The position numbers and the translations under genes were made by a program. From Candidatus Nitrosopumilus sp. (GTDB taxonomy: Archaea > Thermoproteota > Nitrososphaeria > Nitrososphaerales > Nitrosopumilaceae), in the NCBI GenBank assembly GCA_029862085.1, contig JAOTXZ010000007.1, positions 1 to 55,785 on the forward strand: DNA of 55,785 nucleotides, in the 5' to 3' direction. The notes beneath the pieces are model-generated. The model was not told the DNA's origin. It worked only from the letters and a program-made list of their open reading frames with translations, and searched no databases. Positions 34,507-43,882 of this stretch are shown in pieces (the first letter of the stretch is position 1; the number at the start of each line of letters is the position of its first letter).

Positions 34507-34514
34507 TATTATAT
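34507..34514 (+). promoter_or_regulatory. TATA box of the histidine operon
   Basis: TATTATAT is centred about 27 bases before the hisG ATG at 34538. It lies within the 36-bp gap after hmgA, so the nine-gene his operon has its own, probably leaderless, start. Confidence 0.5.
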
Positions 34515-34537
34515 GGCTAAATTGTAAAAAATTAACA

Positions 34538-35515
34538 ATGTCTCAGGTGAAATTTGCAATACCAAAAGGCAGTCTTGAAGAGGCAACTTTTAAACTCCTT
34601 GATAAATCTTGGACCAAAGTTAATAGAAAAAGCAGAACATATCGTGTATTTTTAGATGATCCAAATATTATTGTAAAAATGCTTAGACCCCAAGAGATTC
34701 CTACATTGGTTTTTGACGGATTGTATGATGTTGGAATTACCGGAAAAGATTGGGTAGGTGAAACAAATGCAGATGTTGAACCAATTTTGGATTTAGAGTA
34801 TGGGAAAATTAGATTAGTTGTTGCATTCCCAGACAAATATTCTTACAAAAATCTTGACTCTATGATAGCAGATTATGCAAAAAAGAAAAAAATCCTTCGT
34901 ATTTCTTCAGAGTACTTGACCACTGCTGCAAAGTTTCTCAAACAAAGTAAATCCTACAAAAAATATTATGGTTCCAAAGAACCAATGATAGTAACTCCCT
35001 GGGTTAGGTTGGGTACAAACAAAAATGTCCAGATTCACTTATCATTTGGAGCAACTGAGGCAAAACCCCCTGAAGATGTTGATGCTATAATGGATGTTAC
35101 CGAAACTGGAACAACCTTAAAACAAAATAAATTAAAAATTGTAGATGAGGTTTTGACCTCAACGGCTCATTTAATAGCAAATAAACAATCGCTCAAAGAT
35201 CCCGAAAAACGTGAAAAAATCTTTGATATTGTCACTTTAATGAGAGGAGCAGTACATGGACGGAAATATCTGCACATCTACCTAAATGTAGAAGAAAAAA
35301 ATCTCAAAAAACTACTAACTCAGATGCCTTCTTTGAAAAGACCTACAGTAAGCCCACTAAGCGAAGATGGGTGGTTTGGAGTAAATACAGTAATTAAAAA
35401 AGAAGAATTTCACAAACTTATTCCCAAGTTAAGAAAGATCGCACAAGGACTGGTGGTTCATGAACCACGTCAAATATTAGAACTTGAGGAGATTAAACGT
35501 GACGAAGAGAATTGA
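34538..35515 (+). CDS. hisG: ATP phosphoribosyltransferase, long form
   Basis: This 325-residue enzyme makes the first committed intermediate of histidine synthesis from ATP and PRPP. Family segments are KFAIPKGSLEEATFKLLDKS, VGITGKDWVGE, and the PRPP loop DVTETGTTLKQNKL near residue 187. A C-terminal ACT-like regulatory domain (residues about 245-310, with KRPTVSPLSEDGWFGVNTVI) marks the long form, which is inhibited by histidine and needs no HisZ. It overlaps hisD by 4 bases. Confidence 0.96.
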   Translation: MSQVKFAIPKGSLEEATFKLLDKSWTKVNRKSRTYRVFLDDPNIIVKMLRPQEIPTLVFDGLYDVGITGKDWVGETNADVEPILDLEYGKIRLVVAFPDKYSYKNLDSMIADYAKKKKILRISSEYLTTAAKFLKQSKSYKKYYGSKEPMIVTPWVRLGTNKNVQIHLSFGATEAKPPEDVDAIMDVTETGTTLKQNKLKIVDEVLTSTAHLIANKQSLKDPEKREKIFDIVTLMRGAVHGRKYLHIYLNVEEKNLKKLLTQMPSLKRPTVSPLSEDGWFGVNTVIKKEEFHKLIPKLRKIAQGLVVHEPRQILELEEIKRDEEN

Positions 35516-36786
35516 TGAAAATAATTCATGTTACTAATGTTGAAAGTTTTGCATCTAAGATAATTCCAAAACAGCCTCAAAAAAACAAGCAGATAGTAGA
35601 ATCTATTCTGAAAAGTGTCCAGAAAGACGGAGATGCTGCCATAAAAAAATATGAAAAAAAATTCAATGGTGCAAAACTAACTTCACTAAGTGTATCCAAA
35701 AAAGAAATTGAAAACGCATACAAAAAAGTTTCAAAACAAGAAGTTTCCGCAATAAAACTAGCTAAAAACAGGTTAGAAAAAACTGAGGTTACTGTAAAGT
35801 CTATTTTAAAAAATAAAACCATAAACCTTGATGGAATAAAGATTTCAAAAAAATTTGTGCCTTTACAGAGTACGGGTTGTTATATTCCAGGAGGGCTTGC
35901 AAAATATCCAAGCTCTGTAATAATGGCTGTAATTCCCGCAAAAGTTGCCGGGGTAAAACGAATTGTTGTCACTTCACCTCCAAATTCTATGGGAAAAATT
36001 GATCCGTTAACTGTTGTAGCTGCTGATATTTGCGGAGCAAATGAAATTTTCAAAGTGGGTGGTGCTCAAGCAATCGCTGGATTATCTTTTGGAACAAGAT
36101 CTATTGCCAAGGTCGATAAAATTGTTGGACCAGGTGGAGTTTTTGTAACAAACGCAAAATCCTTGATTAGTGATAAAACTGCTATTGATATGCTTGCAGG
36201 TCCTACTGAATTAGGAATAGTTGCAGATAATTCTGCCAATTCAAAATACATTGCTTTGGATTTAATTTCACAAGCAGAACACAGCAGAGATACCTTTTGT
36301 TTCCTAATAACTAATTCAGAAAAACTTGCAAAATCTGTAAATCAGAATGTTGCTAATTTAATTAAAAAAATAAAGCGAGCTGATATAGTCAAAAAAAGTT
36401 TAAAACAAAATGGATTCATCGCAATTTGTAAGAATAGATCAGATATGATTAAAATTGCAAATGACCTTGCTCCAGAACACCTACAAATAATGACAAAAAA
36501 TCCCCAGAACCTAGCCTCTAAAATTACATCATCAGGACTAATTTTGATAGGAAATGAGACTCCTTCGTCTGCTAGTGACTATATTTTAGGCTCAAATCAT
36601 ATTTTACCTACCAATGGATTTGGAAAAACAAGGGGTTCTCTCTCTGTTTTGGATTTTATCAAAATCGATACCCAAGTCCATGCCAATAGAGCATCTTTAT
36701 CTAAAATTTCAAAATATCTTGATGTGTTTACTAAAGCAGAGGGTTTACCAAATCACTTTGAGGCCGTTAGAGGAAGATTGAAATGA
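35512..36786 (+). CDS. hisD: Histidinol dehydrogenase
   Basis: This 424-residue zinc enzyme oxidises histidinol to histidine in two steps. Marks are STGCYIPGGLAKYPSSVIM near residue 121, the KVGGAQAIAGLSFGT motif, VGPGGVFVTNAK, the zinc/catalytic segment SQAEHSRDTF near residue 255, and APEHLQIM near residue 320. ATGATG at the start gives two possible first codons. It overlaps hisG and hisC by 4 bases each. Confidence 0.97.
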   Translation: MMKIIHVTNVESFASKIIPKQPQKNKQIVESILKSVQKDGDAAIKKYEKKFNGAKLTSLSVSKKEIENAYKKVSKQEVSAIKLAKNRLEKTEVTVKSILKNKTINLDGIKISKKFVPLQSTGCYIPGGLAKYPSSVIMAVIPAKVAGVKRIVVTSPPNSMGKIDPLTVVAADICGANEIFKVGGAQAIAGLSFGTRSIAKVDKIVGPGGVFVTNAKSLISDKTAIDMLAGPTELGIVADNSANSKYIALDLISQAEHSRDTFCFLITNSEKLAKSVNQNVANLIKKIKRADIVKKSLKQNGFIAICKNRSDMIKIANDLAPEHLQIMTKNPQNLASKITSSGLILIGNETPSSASDYILGSNHILPTNGFGKTRGSLSVLDFIKIDTQVHANRASLSKISKYLDVFTKAEGLPNHFEAVRGRLK

Positions 36787-37853
36787 AAACTGGATGGTTT
36801 GAAAAAAAAGTCAAGGAATTCTCATCTATTGGAGGTTACAAAAAACCTGAATTACACCAAGATTCTTTGAAGCTCGATTCAAATGAAAACTATGTAATGT
36901 CAAAACAATTTCAGAGCGATATAATTTTAGGTGCAAAAAAAAATTCCGATGTAAGGGAATATCCACTTGGAGGAGTAGAACGGCTAATCCAAATGATTTC
37001 AAAATTTACCAAAATACCTACTTCAATGATTGGAGTTGGAAATGGTTCAGATCAAATATTAGATTTAATACTTTCAAATTTTGCCTCAAAACAAACTAAA
37101 GTTTTGACATCAAACCCAACATTTGGATTTTTTGAAGAAAGATGTAAATTATATTCTATTCCGATGATTGCATTACGATTTTCAAATGATATGAAATTAG
37201 ACATTAAAGAATTTACTAAACAATCTAAGAACGCTGATATTTTGTATCTTGACTCTCCAAACAACCCTACAGGATTTCAATTTTCCAAAAATGATTTACA
37301 AAAATTGGTAAAATCCTTTAAGGGTTTGGTAATAATTGATGAAGCCTACAGTGATTTTAGCAATTATTCATTGGCAAAACAAGTAAAAACACAAAGCAAT
37401 CTAGTAGTAGTGCAAACTGTTTCCAAGTCATTTGGACTTGCAGGTTTACGATTAGGATACTTTATGGCAAGTAAACAATTTACTGGAGCATTTAACAAAG
37501 TTTTGCAATATCCATATCCATTAAGCACTCTTACCATAGAGTCTGGAATTTTGGCATTAGAAAAATCTCAGCAAATGAGAGATTCAGTTAAAGTAATTAA
37601 AAAAGAAAGAACCAGAATTATCGAAACACTAAGAAAATACAACACCTTTGAAGTCTTTGATTCTGAGGCTAATTTTGTCTTATTTGACGCTCATGGCTCT
37701 TATCAAAGGATATTCATCGCCCTTTCTGAGCAAGGAATTTCCATTAGAAAACTAGGGAAGATTGGAAATCATGAAGGTTGTCTTAGAGTAACAATTGGAA
37801 CAAAAGAAATGAACTCAAGATTTTTGCTTGCAATTCGTGATTTACTGCGATGA
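36783..37853 (+). CDS. hisC: Histidinol-phosphate aminotransferase
   Basis: This 356-residue PLP enzyme has KLDSNENYV near the N terminus, IGVGNGSDQILDL, LDSPNNPTGFQF, and the PLP-lysine motif QTVSKSFGLAGLRLGY near residue 215. RKLGKIGNHEGCLRVTIGT follows at the end. It converts imidazole-acetol phosphate to histidinol phosphate. The position between hisD and the HAD phosphatase supports the assignment over its CobD paralogue. Confidence 0.95.
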   Translation: MKTGWFEKKVKEFSSIGGYKKPELHQDSLKLDSNENYVMSKQFQSDIILGAKKNSDVREYPLGGVERLIQMISKFTKIPTSMIGVGNGSDQILDLILSNFASKQTKVLTSNPTFGFFEERCKLYSIPMIALRFSNDMKLDIKEFTKQSKNADILYLDSPNNPTGFQFSKNDLQKLVKSFKGLVIIDEAYSDFSNYSLAKQVKTQSNLVVVQTVSKSFGLAGLRLGYFMASKQFTGAFNKVLQYPYPLSTLTIESGILALEKSQQMRDSVKVIKKERTRIIETLRKYNTFEVFDSEANFVLFDAHGSYQRIFIALSEQGISIRKLGKIGNHEGCLRVTIGTKEMNSRFLLAIRDLLR

Positions 37854-38824
37854 CTCTATTAAAAAAACAAGAGGGTATCTATCTAGATGACTCTATAATT
37901 AATATTCTAAAAAAAAGTGATGGAATAATCTTTGATTGTGATGGTGTGTTGATTGACATTACAAAATCTTATGATCTTACAATAAGCAAAACGACCAAAT
38001 ATGTTTTAGAAAAATTTTCAAACATTAATGATTCGATTGATATTGATTCCAAAATTATTGATGGATTCAAGTCTACGGGAGGATTTAATGACGAGGTCGA
38101 TTTGGCATATGCTAGTATCATTGCAAGTGTTGCAGCAAAAAAACTTCAAAGAGATCAGGGTGAATTTATTTTTGAAGTAATTAGCAACAGTGATACTTCG
38201 GGGATTTTATCTTCTGAGAAATATATAGAAACCTTAACTGAAATTGAAGAAATTAAAAATAAATTATCTTATCCTGACACACATCATGATAATCCATTAT
38301 ACCAAATATTTGATCAATTATTTTATGGACCGGAACTCTATGCCAAATTTTTTAAAAAAAATTCCAACTTTAAGGATTTGGGTCTAATTGAAAATGATGT
38401 TGTAATCATTAATGATTCCTTAATATCAAAACTTAAAACAAAATTTAATTCTAAAATTTCAATTGTAACTGGAAGAGGACAAGAGTCAGTTAGATATTCA
38501 CTGAAAAACCTAGTTGATGAATTTGATTTAGATAATTCTACCTTTTTGGAAGATGAACCAAGAGATATGGCAAAACCAAATCCGTTATCCCTGATTCAAG
38601 CTATCAAAGGAATGAAGGGTAATAATTCAATTTACGTTGGAGATTCTATGGAGGATCTGATTATGGCTAAAAAAGCAACGCAGCAAGGACACAAAACCAT
38701 CTTTTGTGGAATAGTTGGCACAAGCGCAGAGCCACAAAAAAAATTAGAATTATTTGAGAAAAATGGAGCTTTGTTGGTTTTAGAATCAATAAATTTACTA
38801 CCAAAGGTATTAAATTTAGAATAG
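37850..38824 (+). CDS. HAD-family phosphatase in the his operon, candidate histidinol-phosphatase
   Basis: In this 324-residue protein, HAD motif I is clear in IIFDCDGVLIDITKSYD near residue 27, motif II-like IVTGRGQ near residue 205, a Lys in MAKPNPLSLIQ, and motif III/IV in IYVGDSMEDLIMA near residue 265. A long helical cap lies between. The gene overlaps hisC by 4 bases and lies just before hisB, and no PHP-type or known HisN phosphatase occurs in the cluster. The missing step there is histidinol-phosphate dephosphorylation, so that role is inferred from position and chemistry. Another phosphate substrate cannot be excluded. Confidence 0.85.
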   Translation: MTLLKKQEGIYLDDSIINILKKSDGIIFDCDGVLIDITKSYDLTISKTTKYVLEKFSNINDSIDIDSKIIDGFKSTGGFNDEVDLAYASIIASVAAKKLQRDQGEFIFEVISNSDTSGILSSEKYIETLTEIEEIKNKLSYPDTHHDNPLYQIFDQLFYGPELYAKFFKKNSNFKDLGLIENDVVIINDSLISKLKTKFNSKISIVTGRGQESVRYSLKNLVDEFDLDNSTFLEDEPRDMAKPNPLSLIQAIKGMKGNNSIYVGDSMEDLIMAKKATQQGHKTIFCGIVGTSAEPQKKLELFEKNGALLVLESINLLPKVLNLE

Positions 38825-38850
38825 AGTAATGGTAATCTCCTGGGATAAGC

Positions 38851-39438
38851 ATGAAATCAAGAAAAAGTTCCATTAATCGCAACACCAAGGAAACTAGCAT
38901 ATCTGTTTCAGTAAATCTAGATGGAACAGGTAAAACCACAATAAAGACCGGAATTAATTTCATTGATCACCTGATCACGTCGTTTGGAAAGCATTCCATG
39001 ATGGACCTTAAGGTAAATGCAAAATCAAATGATAAAATTGATCACCATTTGATTGAAGATACTGCCATTACAATTGGGTTAGCAATTGACAAAGCTCTGG
39101 GAACAAGAAGTGGAATTACTAGATTCAGCTATGCTTCTGTTCCAATGGATGAATCCCTGGCTGAAGCGTCAATTGATTTAGTAAAACGACCATTTTGGAA
39201 ATTGATTTTATCTATTAAAAGAAATAAAATCGAAGACGTATCAAAGGAAGATTTGGAGCACTTTTTCCAATCATTACTTCAAAATCTAAACAGCTGTATT
39301 CACCTTACTGTAAAGTATGGGGATAATGATCACCACAAGGTAGAAGCTGCTATTAAATCTCTAGCAGTTGCTTTTAGGTTGGCATCATCGCATGATAAAA
39401 AACAAAAAGGTATTCCAAGCACTAAAGGTTCAATGTAA
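38851..39438 (+). CDS. hisB: Imidazoleglycerol-phosphate dehydratase
   Basis: This 195-residue dehydratase has the two metal-binding repeats of the family: [17 protein letters not shown] and [14 protein letters not shown] in the first half. The second half has [19 protein letters not shown] and [18 protein letters not shown], then [19 protein letters not shown]. It is single-domain, so the phosphatase half found in enterobacterial HisB is absent, consistent with the separate HAD gene upstream. Its stop overlaps the hisH start by one base. Confidence 0.96.
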   Translation: MKSRKSSINRNTKETSISVSVNLDGTGKTTIKTGINFIDHLITSFGKHSMMDLKVNAKSNDKIDHHLIEDTAITIGLAIDKALGTRSGITRFSYASVPMDESLAEASIDLVKRPFWKLILSIKRNKIEDVSKEDLEHFFQSLLQNLNSCIHLTVKYGDNDHHKVEAAIKSLAVAFRLASSHDKKQKGIPSTKGSM

Positions 39439-40046
39439 TGGTAAAGGTAGCAATATTTGATTATGGAGCTGGAAATATTTTCAGCCTTAAAAATTCCCTT
39501 GAGAAAGAAGGAGCTACAGTAGATGTTATCACAACTTTTGATAAACCCAATAATTATTCTGGTCTTTTACTGCCGGGCGTCGGAAATTTTGATCCCGCTA
39601 TCAAAAGCATCCATGAACACTCTACAATTAAATTCAAAGATTATGTAAAAGATGAAATTCCAGTATTGGGAATATGTCTAGGTATGGAGATGTTTTTTGA
39701 GAGAAGTGAAGAAGGAAATGAAAAGGGATTGAGCGTTATTGATGGAGAAGTAATAGAGCTTCCATCTTCTATGAAGATACCTCATATGGGATGGAATAAT
39801 TTGGAAATAAAAAAACCTGGGAAAATTCTTGAAGGTGTAGATGATGATTCTTGGGTATATTTTGTACACTCTTTTAGAGTAAAACCAAATTCTGAAGAAG
39901 TAATTACGGCAGAATCTGATTATGGAATAAAAGTTCCAGCGGTGGTAGAAAAGAATAATTTTTTTGGAACCCAATTTCATCCAGAAAAATCTGGTAAAGT
40001 AGGCAGCATTATGATTCAAAACTTCCTTAAAGAGTGTAAAAATTGA
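39438..40046 (+). CDS. hisH: Imidazole glycerol phosphate synthase, glutaminase subunit
   Basis: This 202-residue class I glutamine amidotransferase supplies ammonia to HisF. It has FDYGAGNIFSLKNSLEKEG at the start, the oxyanion loop LLPGVGNFD, the nucleophile LGICLGMEMFFERSEEG near residue 77, and the His/Glu of GTQFHPEKSG near residue 180. The end overlaps hisA, whose TTG start lies in the TTGA junction. Confidence 0.96.
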   Translation: MVKVAIFDYGAGNIFSLKNSLEKEGATVDVITTFDKPNNYSGLLLPGVGNFDPAIKSIHEHSTIKFKDYVKDEIPVLGICLGMEMFFERSEEGNEKGLSVIDGEVIELPSSMKIPHMGWNNLEIKKPGKILEGVDDDSWVYFVHSFRVKPNSEEVITAESDYGIKVPAVVEKNNFFGTQFHPEKSGKVGSIMIQNFLKECKN

Positions 40047-40750
40047 AGATTATTCCCGCTATTGACTTGATGAATGGATCGGTAGTGAGGCTTTACAAAG
40101 GCGATCCTAACCAGAAAACCGTCTACAGTGACAATCCTGTTGAGATTGCCAAAAAATGGGAACAAAATGGGGCGGATATGCTTCACATAGTAGATCTTGA
40201 CGCAACACTAGGGATGGGCTCGAATCTGTCAATAATTAAAAAAATAATTGAAAATGTTTCAATTCCTATAGAAACTGCAGGTGGTCTTAGAGATGAATCA
40301 ATGGTTATGGATGTTGCCCAAATTGCAAAACGAGTTGTTTTGGGGACTTTGGCCTTCAAAGATAAAAAAACTTTAAAAAAATTACTTGAAAATTTAGGCC
40401 ATGAAAAAATTGTAATTTCAGTTGATCACAAAGAAGGGGAAATTGTAATACATGGATGGCAAGAGGGAACGGGAATCAAACTAATTGATGCAATCAATGA
40501 TTTTGTTGCCATGGGGTTTACTGAATTTTTACTAACCAATGTAAATCGTGATGGAACACTTGAAGGTCCTGATTTAAATTTTCTAGAACAAGCATGTCAA
40601 TTAAAAAATACCAACATTATTGCTAGTGGGGGAATCTCCAATGTAAAAGATGTAATAGATGTCAAAGAGAAAAATTCCTATGGTGTCATTTTAGGAAAAG
40701 CTCTTTATGAAAACAAAATTTCCATTCAGGAGGCAAAAAAAATAGCATGA
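40043..40750 (+). CDS. hisA: ProFAR isomerase
   Basis: This 235-residue TIM barrel rearranges ProFAR to PRFAR. The catalytic Asp lies in IIPAIDLMNGSVVRLYKGD at the start and a second in FLLTNVNRDGTLEGPD near residue 165. Phosphate-binding loops ETAGGLRDE and IASGGISNVKD are present. The start is a TTG overlapping the hisH stop. It overlaps hisF by 4 bases. Confidence 0.96.
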   Translation: MKIIPAIDLMNGSVVRLYKGDPNQKTVYSDNPVEIAKKWEQNGADMLHIVDLDATLGMGSNLSIIKKIIENVSIPIETAGGLRDESMVMDVAQIAKRVVLGTLAFKDKKTLKKLLENLGHEKIVISVDHKEGEIVIHGWQEGTGIKLIDAINDFVAMGFTEFLLTNVNRDGTLEGPDLNFLEQACQLKNTNIIASGGISNVKDVIDVKEKNSYGVILGKALYENKISIQEAKKIA

Positions 40751-41550
40751 CCCTAACCAAAAGAATAATTCCATGCCTTGATGTCAAAAATGGACGAGTA
40801 GTCAAGGGACTCCGATTTAAATCAATTAAAGATGCTGGGGATCCTGTAGAACTTGCAAAACAATACAGTGATGAGGGGGCTGATGAGTTAATCTTTTTGG
40901 ATATTACAGCATCAGAAGAACAACGTGAAACCATTAAGAATTTAGTAAGAAAAGTAGCTTCTGTAATTAATATTCCATTTACGGTAGGGGGAGGTGTAAA
41001 ATCTTTAGAAGATGCACGTAATATTTTGCTAAATGGTGCTGATAAAGTTGGAATTAACACTGGGGCTGTTAAAAATCCTAAGATTCTTACAGAATTAATG
41101 GATATTTTCGGACGACAATGTGTGGTAGTTGCAATTGATACAAAAAGAAACTATGAACTAAAAGAAAATACCAATATTTTTACTGAAAACGGCAAGCAAT
41201 TTTGGTTTGAGGTTTTCATTTATGGTGGAAAAAAAGAAACTGGAATAGATGCTATTAGTTGGGCAAAACAGGCACAAAAACTCGGTGCCGGGGAAATTCT
41301 TCTTACTAGTATTGATAAAGATGGAACCAAAGACGGTTATGATATTTTGCTGACCAAGGAAATTGTCAAATCTACTTCTGTTCCTGTAATTGCTTCAGGA
41401 GGATGCGGAAAACCTGAGGATATGATCGAGGTTTTCAATGAATCCAATGTTGATGCAGCCTTGGCAGCCTCGATATTTCATTACCAATCTCACGGTGTTA
41501 GGGGCGTAAAGATACATCTTAAAGACCATCAAATTCCTGTAAGATTATAA
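40747..41550 (+). CDS. hisF: Imidazole glycerol phosphate synthase, cyclase subunit
   Basis: This 267-residue TIM barrel begins [18 protein letters not shown] with the catalytic Asp. It has [51 protein letters not shown] with the second Asp, and [14 protein letters not shown]. It closes the imidazole ring using ammonia from HisH. Length is slightly above the usual 253 because of loop insertions near residues 135-150. Confidence 0.97.
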   Translation: MTLTKRIIPCLDVKNGRVVKGLRFKSIKDAGDPVELAKQYSDEGADELIFLDITASEEQRETIKNLVRKVASVINIPFTVGGGVKSLEDARNILLNGADKVGINTGAVKNPKILTELMDIFGRQCVVVAIDTKRNYELKENTNIFTENGKQFWFEVFIYGGKKETGIDAISWAKQAQKLGAGEILLTSIDKDGTKDGYDILLTKEIVKSTSVPVIASGGCGKPEDMIEVFNESNVDAALAASIFHYQSHGVRGVKIHLKDHQIPVRL

Positions 41551-41572
41551 AAGATTGGGTAGAAATTTTAAC

Positions 41573-41902
41573 ATGCAAAAATCCATAGATGAAATAGATT
41601 TTGAAAAAAGTGACGGGCTAATACCAATCATTGTTCAAGATGCAAAAACCAAGGAAGTTTTGACTTTGGCATATTCTAACAAAGAGTCACTTGAATTAAC
41701 AAAAAAAACAGGAAACTCATGGTTTTGGAGCCGTTCTAGAAACAAACTATGGATGAAGGGAGAAAAATCTGGTAATACGCAAAAAGTAAAAGAGATTCTT
41801 GTTGATTGTGATTCAGATGCGATAATTTATCTGGTAGAACCTTCAGGACCTGCGTGTCATACTGGTGAGAGAGTTTGCTTTCATAATAATTTAGAAAAAT
41901 AA
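41573..41902 (+). CDS. hisI: Phosphoribosyl-AMP cyclohydrolase
   Basis: This protein of about 109 residues opens the adenine ring of PR-AMP. Marks are WFWSRSRNKLWMKGEKSGNTQ, LVDCDSDAIIYLVEPSGPACHTG, and CFHN, with the metal-binding Cys/Asp residues intact. I take ATG 41573; an in-frame TTG at 41555 would add six residues. There is no HisE domain fused to it and none in the operon, so PR-ATP pyrophosphohydrolase must be encoded elsewhere. It is the last gene of the his operon. Confidence 0.94.
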   Translation: MQKSIDEIDFEKSDGLIPIIVQDAKTKEVLTLAYSNKESLELTKKTGNSWFWSRSRNKLWMKGEKSGNTQKVKEILVDCDSDAIIYLVEPSGPACHTGERVCFHNNLEK

Positions 41903-41903
41903 T

Positions 41904-42506
41904 TCAACAGACTGGATCCCAATTTACTCCGGGAACCATTCTATCAGTGATATTAAAATACAAATTTGGATAGTCTGTTCCTCTAAAAACCAATGCCCAT
42001 CTTCCCATTATATCATCAGCAGTACAATATCCACGTACCTTTGACAATTGGGGATCTAAATAATAGTTGAATGCTTCCTTTTTCAATCCATCAAATGGAA
42101 GGGTAAGATAAACCTCATAATGAGTGGCATTTTTTGGTCTCATCACTGCGACTTGACCTTTCTCTTCAAAGGCTAACCCACTAGTCCTCAGAAAAATTTT
42201 TTCACCTAAAGCATATTCACTTCTATCAATTTGAAATGGACCTGAAGTTTGCCAATCTCTAGGTAATGGTTCATAGATATTTTCATCAGCAATTTCTTCA
42301 ATTTCATTTATTTTTTCTTCAATTTCTGGGGTTTCCTCTGGTTTGATCTCTTTATCCAAAGTATCTTCAACTTCCATTTTGTCGGAATCTTCCATTGACA
42401 CCACAGAGATGGCAATTATTCCAACGATAACTGCAATTGCTATTCCCACCAAGATGCCCTTATTCATGGACTTGATTTTAGAAAAATCTCTAAAAACTTT
42501 ACTCAT
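41904..42506 (-). CDS. Membrane-anchored extracellular protein, unknown function
   Basis: This 200-residue protein has a short cytosolic start and one membrane span at about residues 18-37 (ILVGIAIAVIVGIIAISVV). A Glu-rich linker of about 40 residues follows (EIEEKINEIEEIADEN), then a C-terminal beta-rich domain (WQTSGPFQIDRSEYALGEKI, VAVMRPKNATHYEVYLTLPF, RWALVFRGTDYPNLYFNI). The last residues and GYC carry two Cys. The domain recalls Ig-like envelope domains. It is convergent with hisI and divergent from thrC. No family name is assigned. Confidence 0.72.
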   Translation of the reverse strand: MSKVFRDFSKIKSMNKGILVGIAIAVIVGIIAISVVSMEDSDKMEVEDTLDKEIKPEETPEIEEKINEIEEIADENIYEPLPRDWQTSGPFQIDRSEYALGEKIFLRTSGLAFEEKGQVAVMRPKNATHYEVYLTLPFDGLKKEAFNYYLDPQLSKVRGYCTADDIMGRWALVFRGTDYPNLYFNITDRMVPGVNWDPVC

Positions 42507-42604
42507 ATTTGAAATATTTGTTATAATTTCATTTTTCTAAAAAAATAAAGAGATTTTCCCACAAAATACCCTATAAGTACCATTATATTTTATACGATAA
42601 AAAA

Positions 42605-42619
42605 TTAAGTATTACTTAA
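42605..42619. promoter_or_regulatory. Perfect 15-bp inverted repeat upstream of threonine synthase, candidate operator
   Basis: TTAAGTATTACTTAA is a 7-bp inverted repeat around a single T. It lies about 48 bases before the thrC TTG, in the 160-bp divergent gap. The size and symmetry suit a dimeric regulator such as an Lrp or HTH protein, but AT-rich palindromes also arise by chance. The rest of the gap shows a TTTTTATG box at about 42634. Confidence 0.35.
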
Positions 42620-42666
42620 CTTGATATTAGGATTTTTTATGTATTGAATGAGAGGAAAACAAGATC

Positions 42667-43881
42667 TTGAGTAGAACTTCATTGCAATGCAGAGAATGCA
42701 AAAAAGAGTATGAAACTGCATTCAAGTATATTTGTGATGATTGTTTTGGCCCACTTGATGTAAAGTATGATTTTCCAAAAATTTCAAAAGATACATTTTC
42801 AAATCGTGAACACACATACTGGCGATATTTTGAGTTACTTCCTATTGAAGACAAATCAAATATCATAAGCATTAATGCTGGCATGACTCCTCTCATCAAA
42901 GCAGACAAGCTCGGCGAAAAATTAGGACTAAAGAATCTCTATATCAAAAATGATTCTGTAAATCCAACATTTTCATTTAAAGACAGACCTGCAGGTGTTG
43001 CAATCTCCAAAGCAAAAGAATTTGGTTTATCTGCCGTAGGTTGTGCATCTACTGGTAATTTAGCGTCAGCTACTGCAGCTCATGCTGCAAAAGGTGGATT
43101 TCCTTGTCATATTTTTGCCCCAAGCAATATAGAGATGGCAAAAATTGCACAGGCATTATCGTATGGGGCCAATTACATTGCAGTAGATGGGACATATGAT
43201 GATGCAAATCGAATAGCTGCGCAAATTGGTGATAGTAAAGGAATTGGAATTGTAAATATTAACATGCGTTCTCATTATGTTGAAGGGTCAAAAACTCTGG
43301 CATATGAAGTTGCAGAACAACTTGAATGGCAAGTACCTGATCAACTTATTGTTCCAGTAGGCAGTGGTGCAATGCTAAATGCTATTTGCAAAGGATTTGA
43401 AGAACTACAAACAATTTCCCTATTAGATGATGTATCAAACATGCACATGATTGCAGCTCAGCCACATGGATGTGCACCTATAGTTGATGCATTTAAGAAA
43501 AACAGCAAAGACGTAATTCCAGTTGAAAATCCTGACACTATTGCAAAGAGTCTAGCTATAGGAGATCCTGGGGATGGGAGATACGTTCTCAAAAGACTGC
43601 TGCAGTACAATGGATATGCCGAAGAATGTAACAATAAAGAGATTTTAGATGCCATACTCCTCTTGGCTCAAACTGAAGGAATCTTTACCGAGCCTGCAGG
43701 AGGTGTTTCAGTATCTGTACTCCAAAAAATGGTGGAGCAAGGGAAGATTGATTCTAATGACAAAGTAGTTTGTTATGTGACTGGAAATGGCCTTAAAGCA
43801 ACAGAATCAATCATGCAAGTACTTCAAAAACCCAAAGTACTCAAAGCAGACGTAAAAGAGATATCGGCGGTAGTAAACTAG
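42667..43881 (+). CDS. thrC: Threonine synthase-like PLP enzyme
   Basis: This 404-residue fold-type II PLP enzyme has an N-terminal zinc ribbon with Cys pairs (LQCRECKKEY and YICDDCFGPL). The PLP-lysine motif is NPTFSFKDRPAGVA near residue 107. Also visible are GCASTGNLASATAAHAA, the phosphate-binding LIVPVGSGAMLNA, and GIFTEPAGG. Threonine synthases convert O-phosphohomoserine to threonine. The gene is followed one base later by a ubiquitin-like/E1 fusion gene. In actinobacteria a related PLP enzyme uses a sulfur carrier to make cysteine, so a sulfhydrylase role is worth considering. The start is TTG. Confidence 0.9.
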   Translation: MSRTSLQCRECKKEYETAFKYICDDCFGPLDVKYDFPKISKDTFSNREHTYWRYFELLPIEDKSNIISINAGMTPLIKADKLGEKLGLKNLYIKNDSVNPTFSFKDRPAGVAISKAKEFGLSAVGCASTGNLASATAAHAAKGGFPCHIFAPSNIEMAKIAQALSYGANYIAVDGTYDDANRIAAQIGDSKGIGIVNINMRSHYVEGSKTLAYEVAEQLEWQVPDQLIVPVGSGAMLNAICKGFEELQTISLLDDVSNMHMIAAQPHGCAPIVDAFKKNSKDVIPVENPDTIAKSLAIGDPGDGRYVLKRLLQYNGYAEECNNKEILDAILLLAQTEGIFTEPAGGVSVSVLQKMVEQGKIDSNDKVVCYVTGNGLKATESIMQVLQKPKVLKADVKEISAVVN

Positions 43882-43882
43882 T

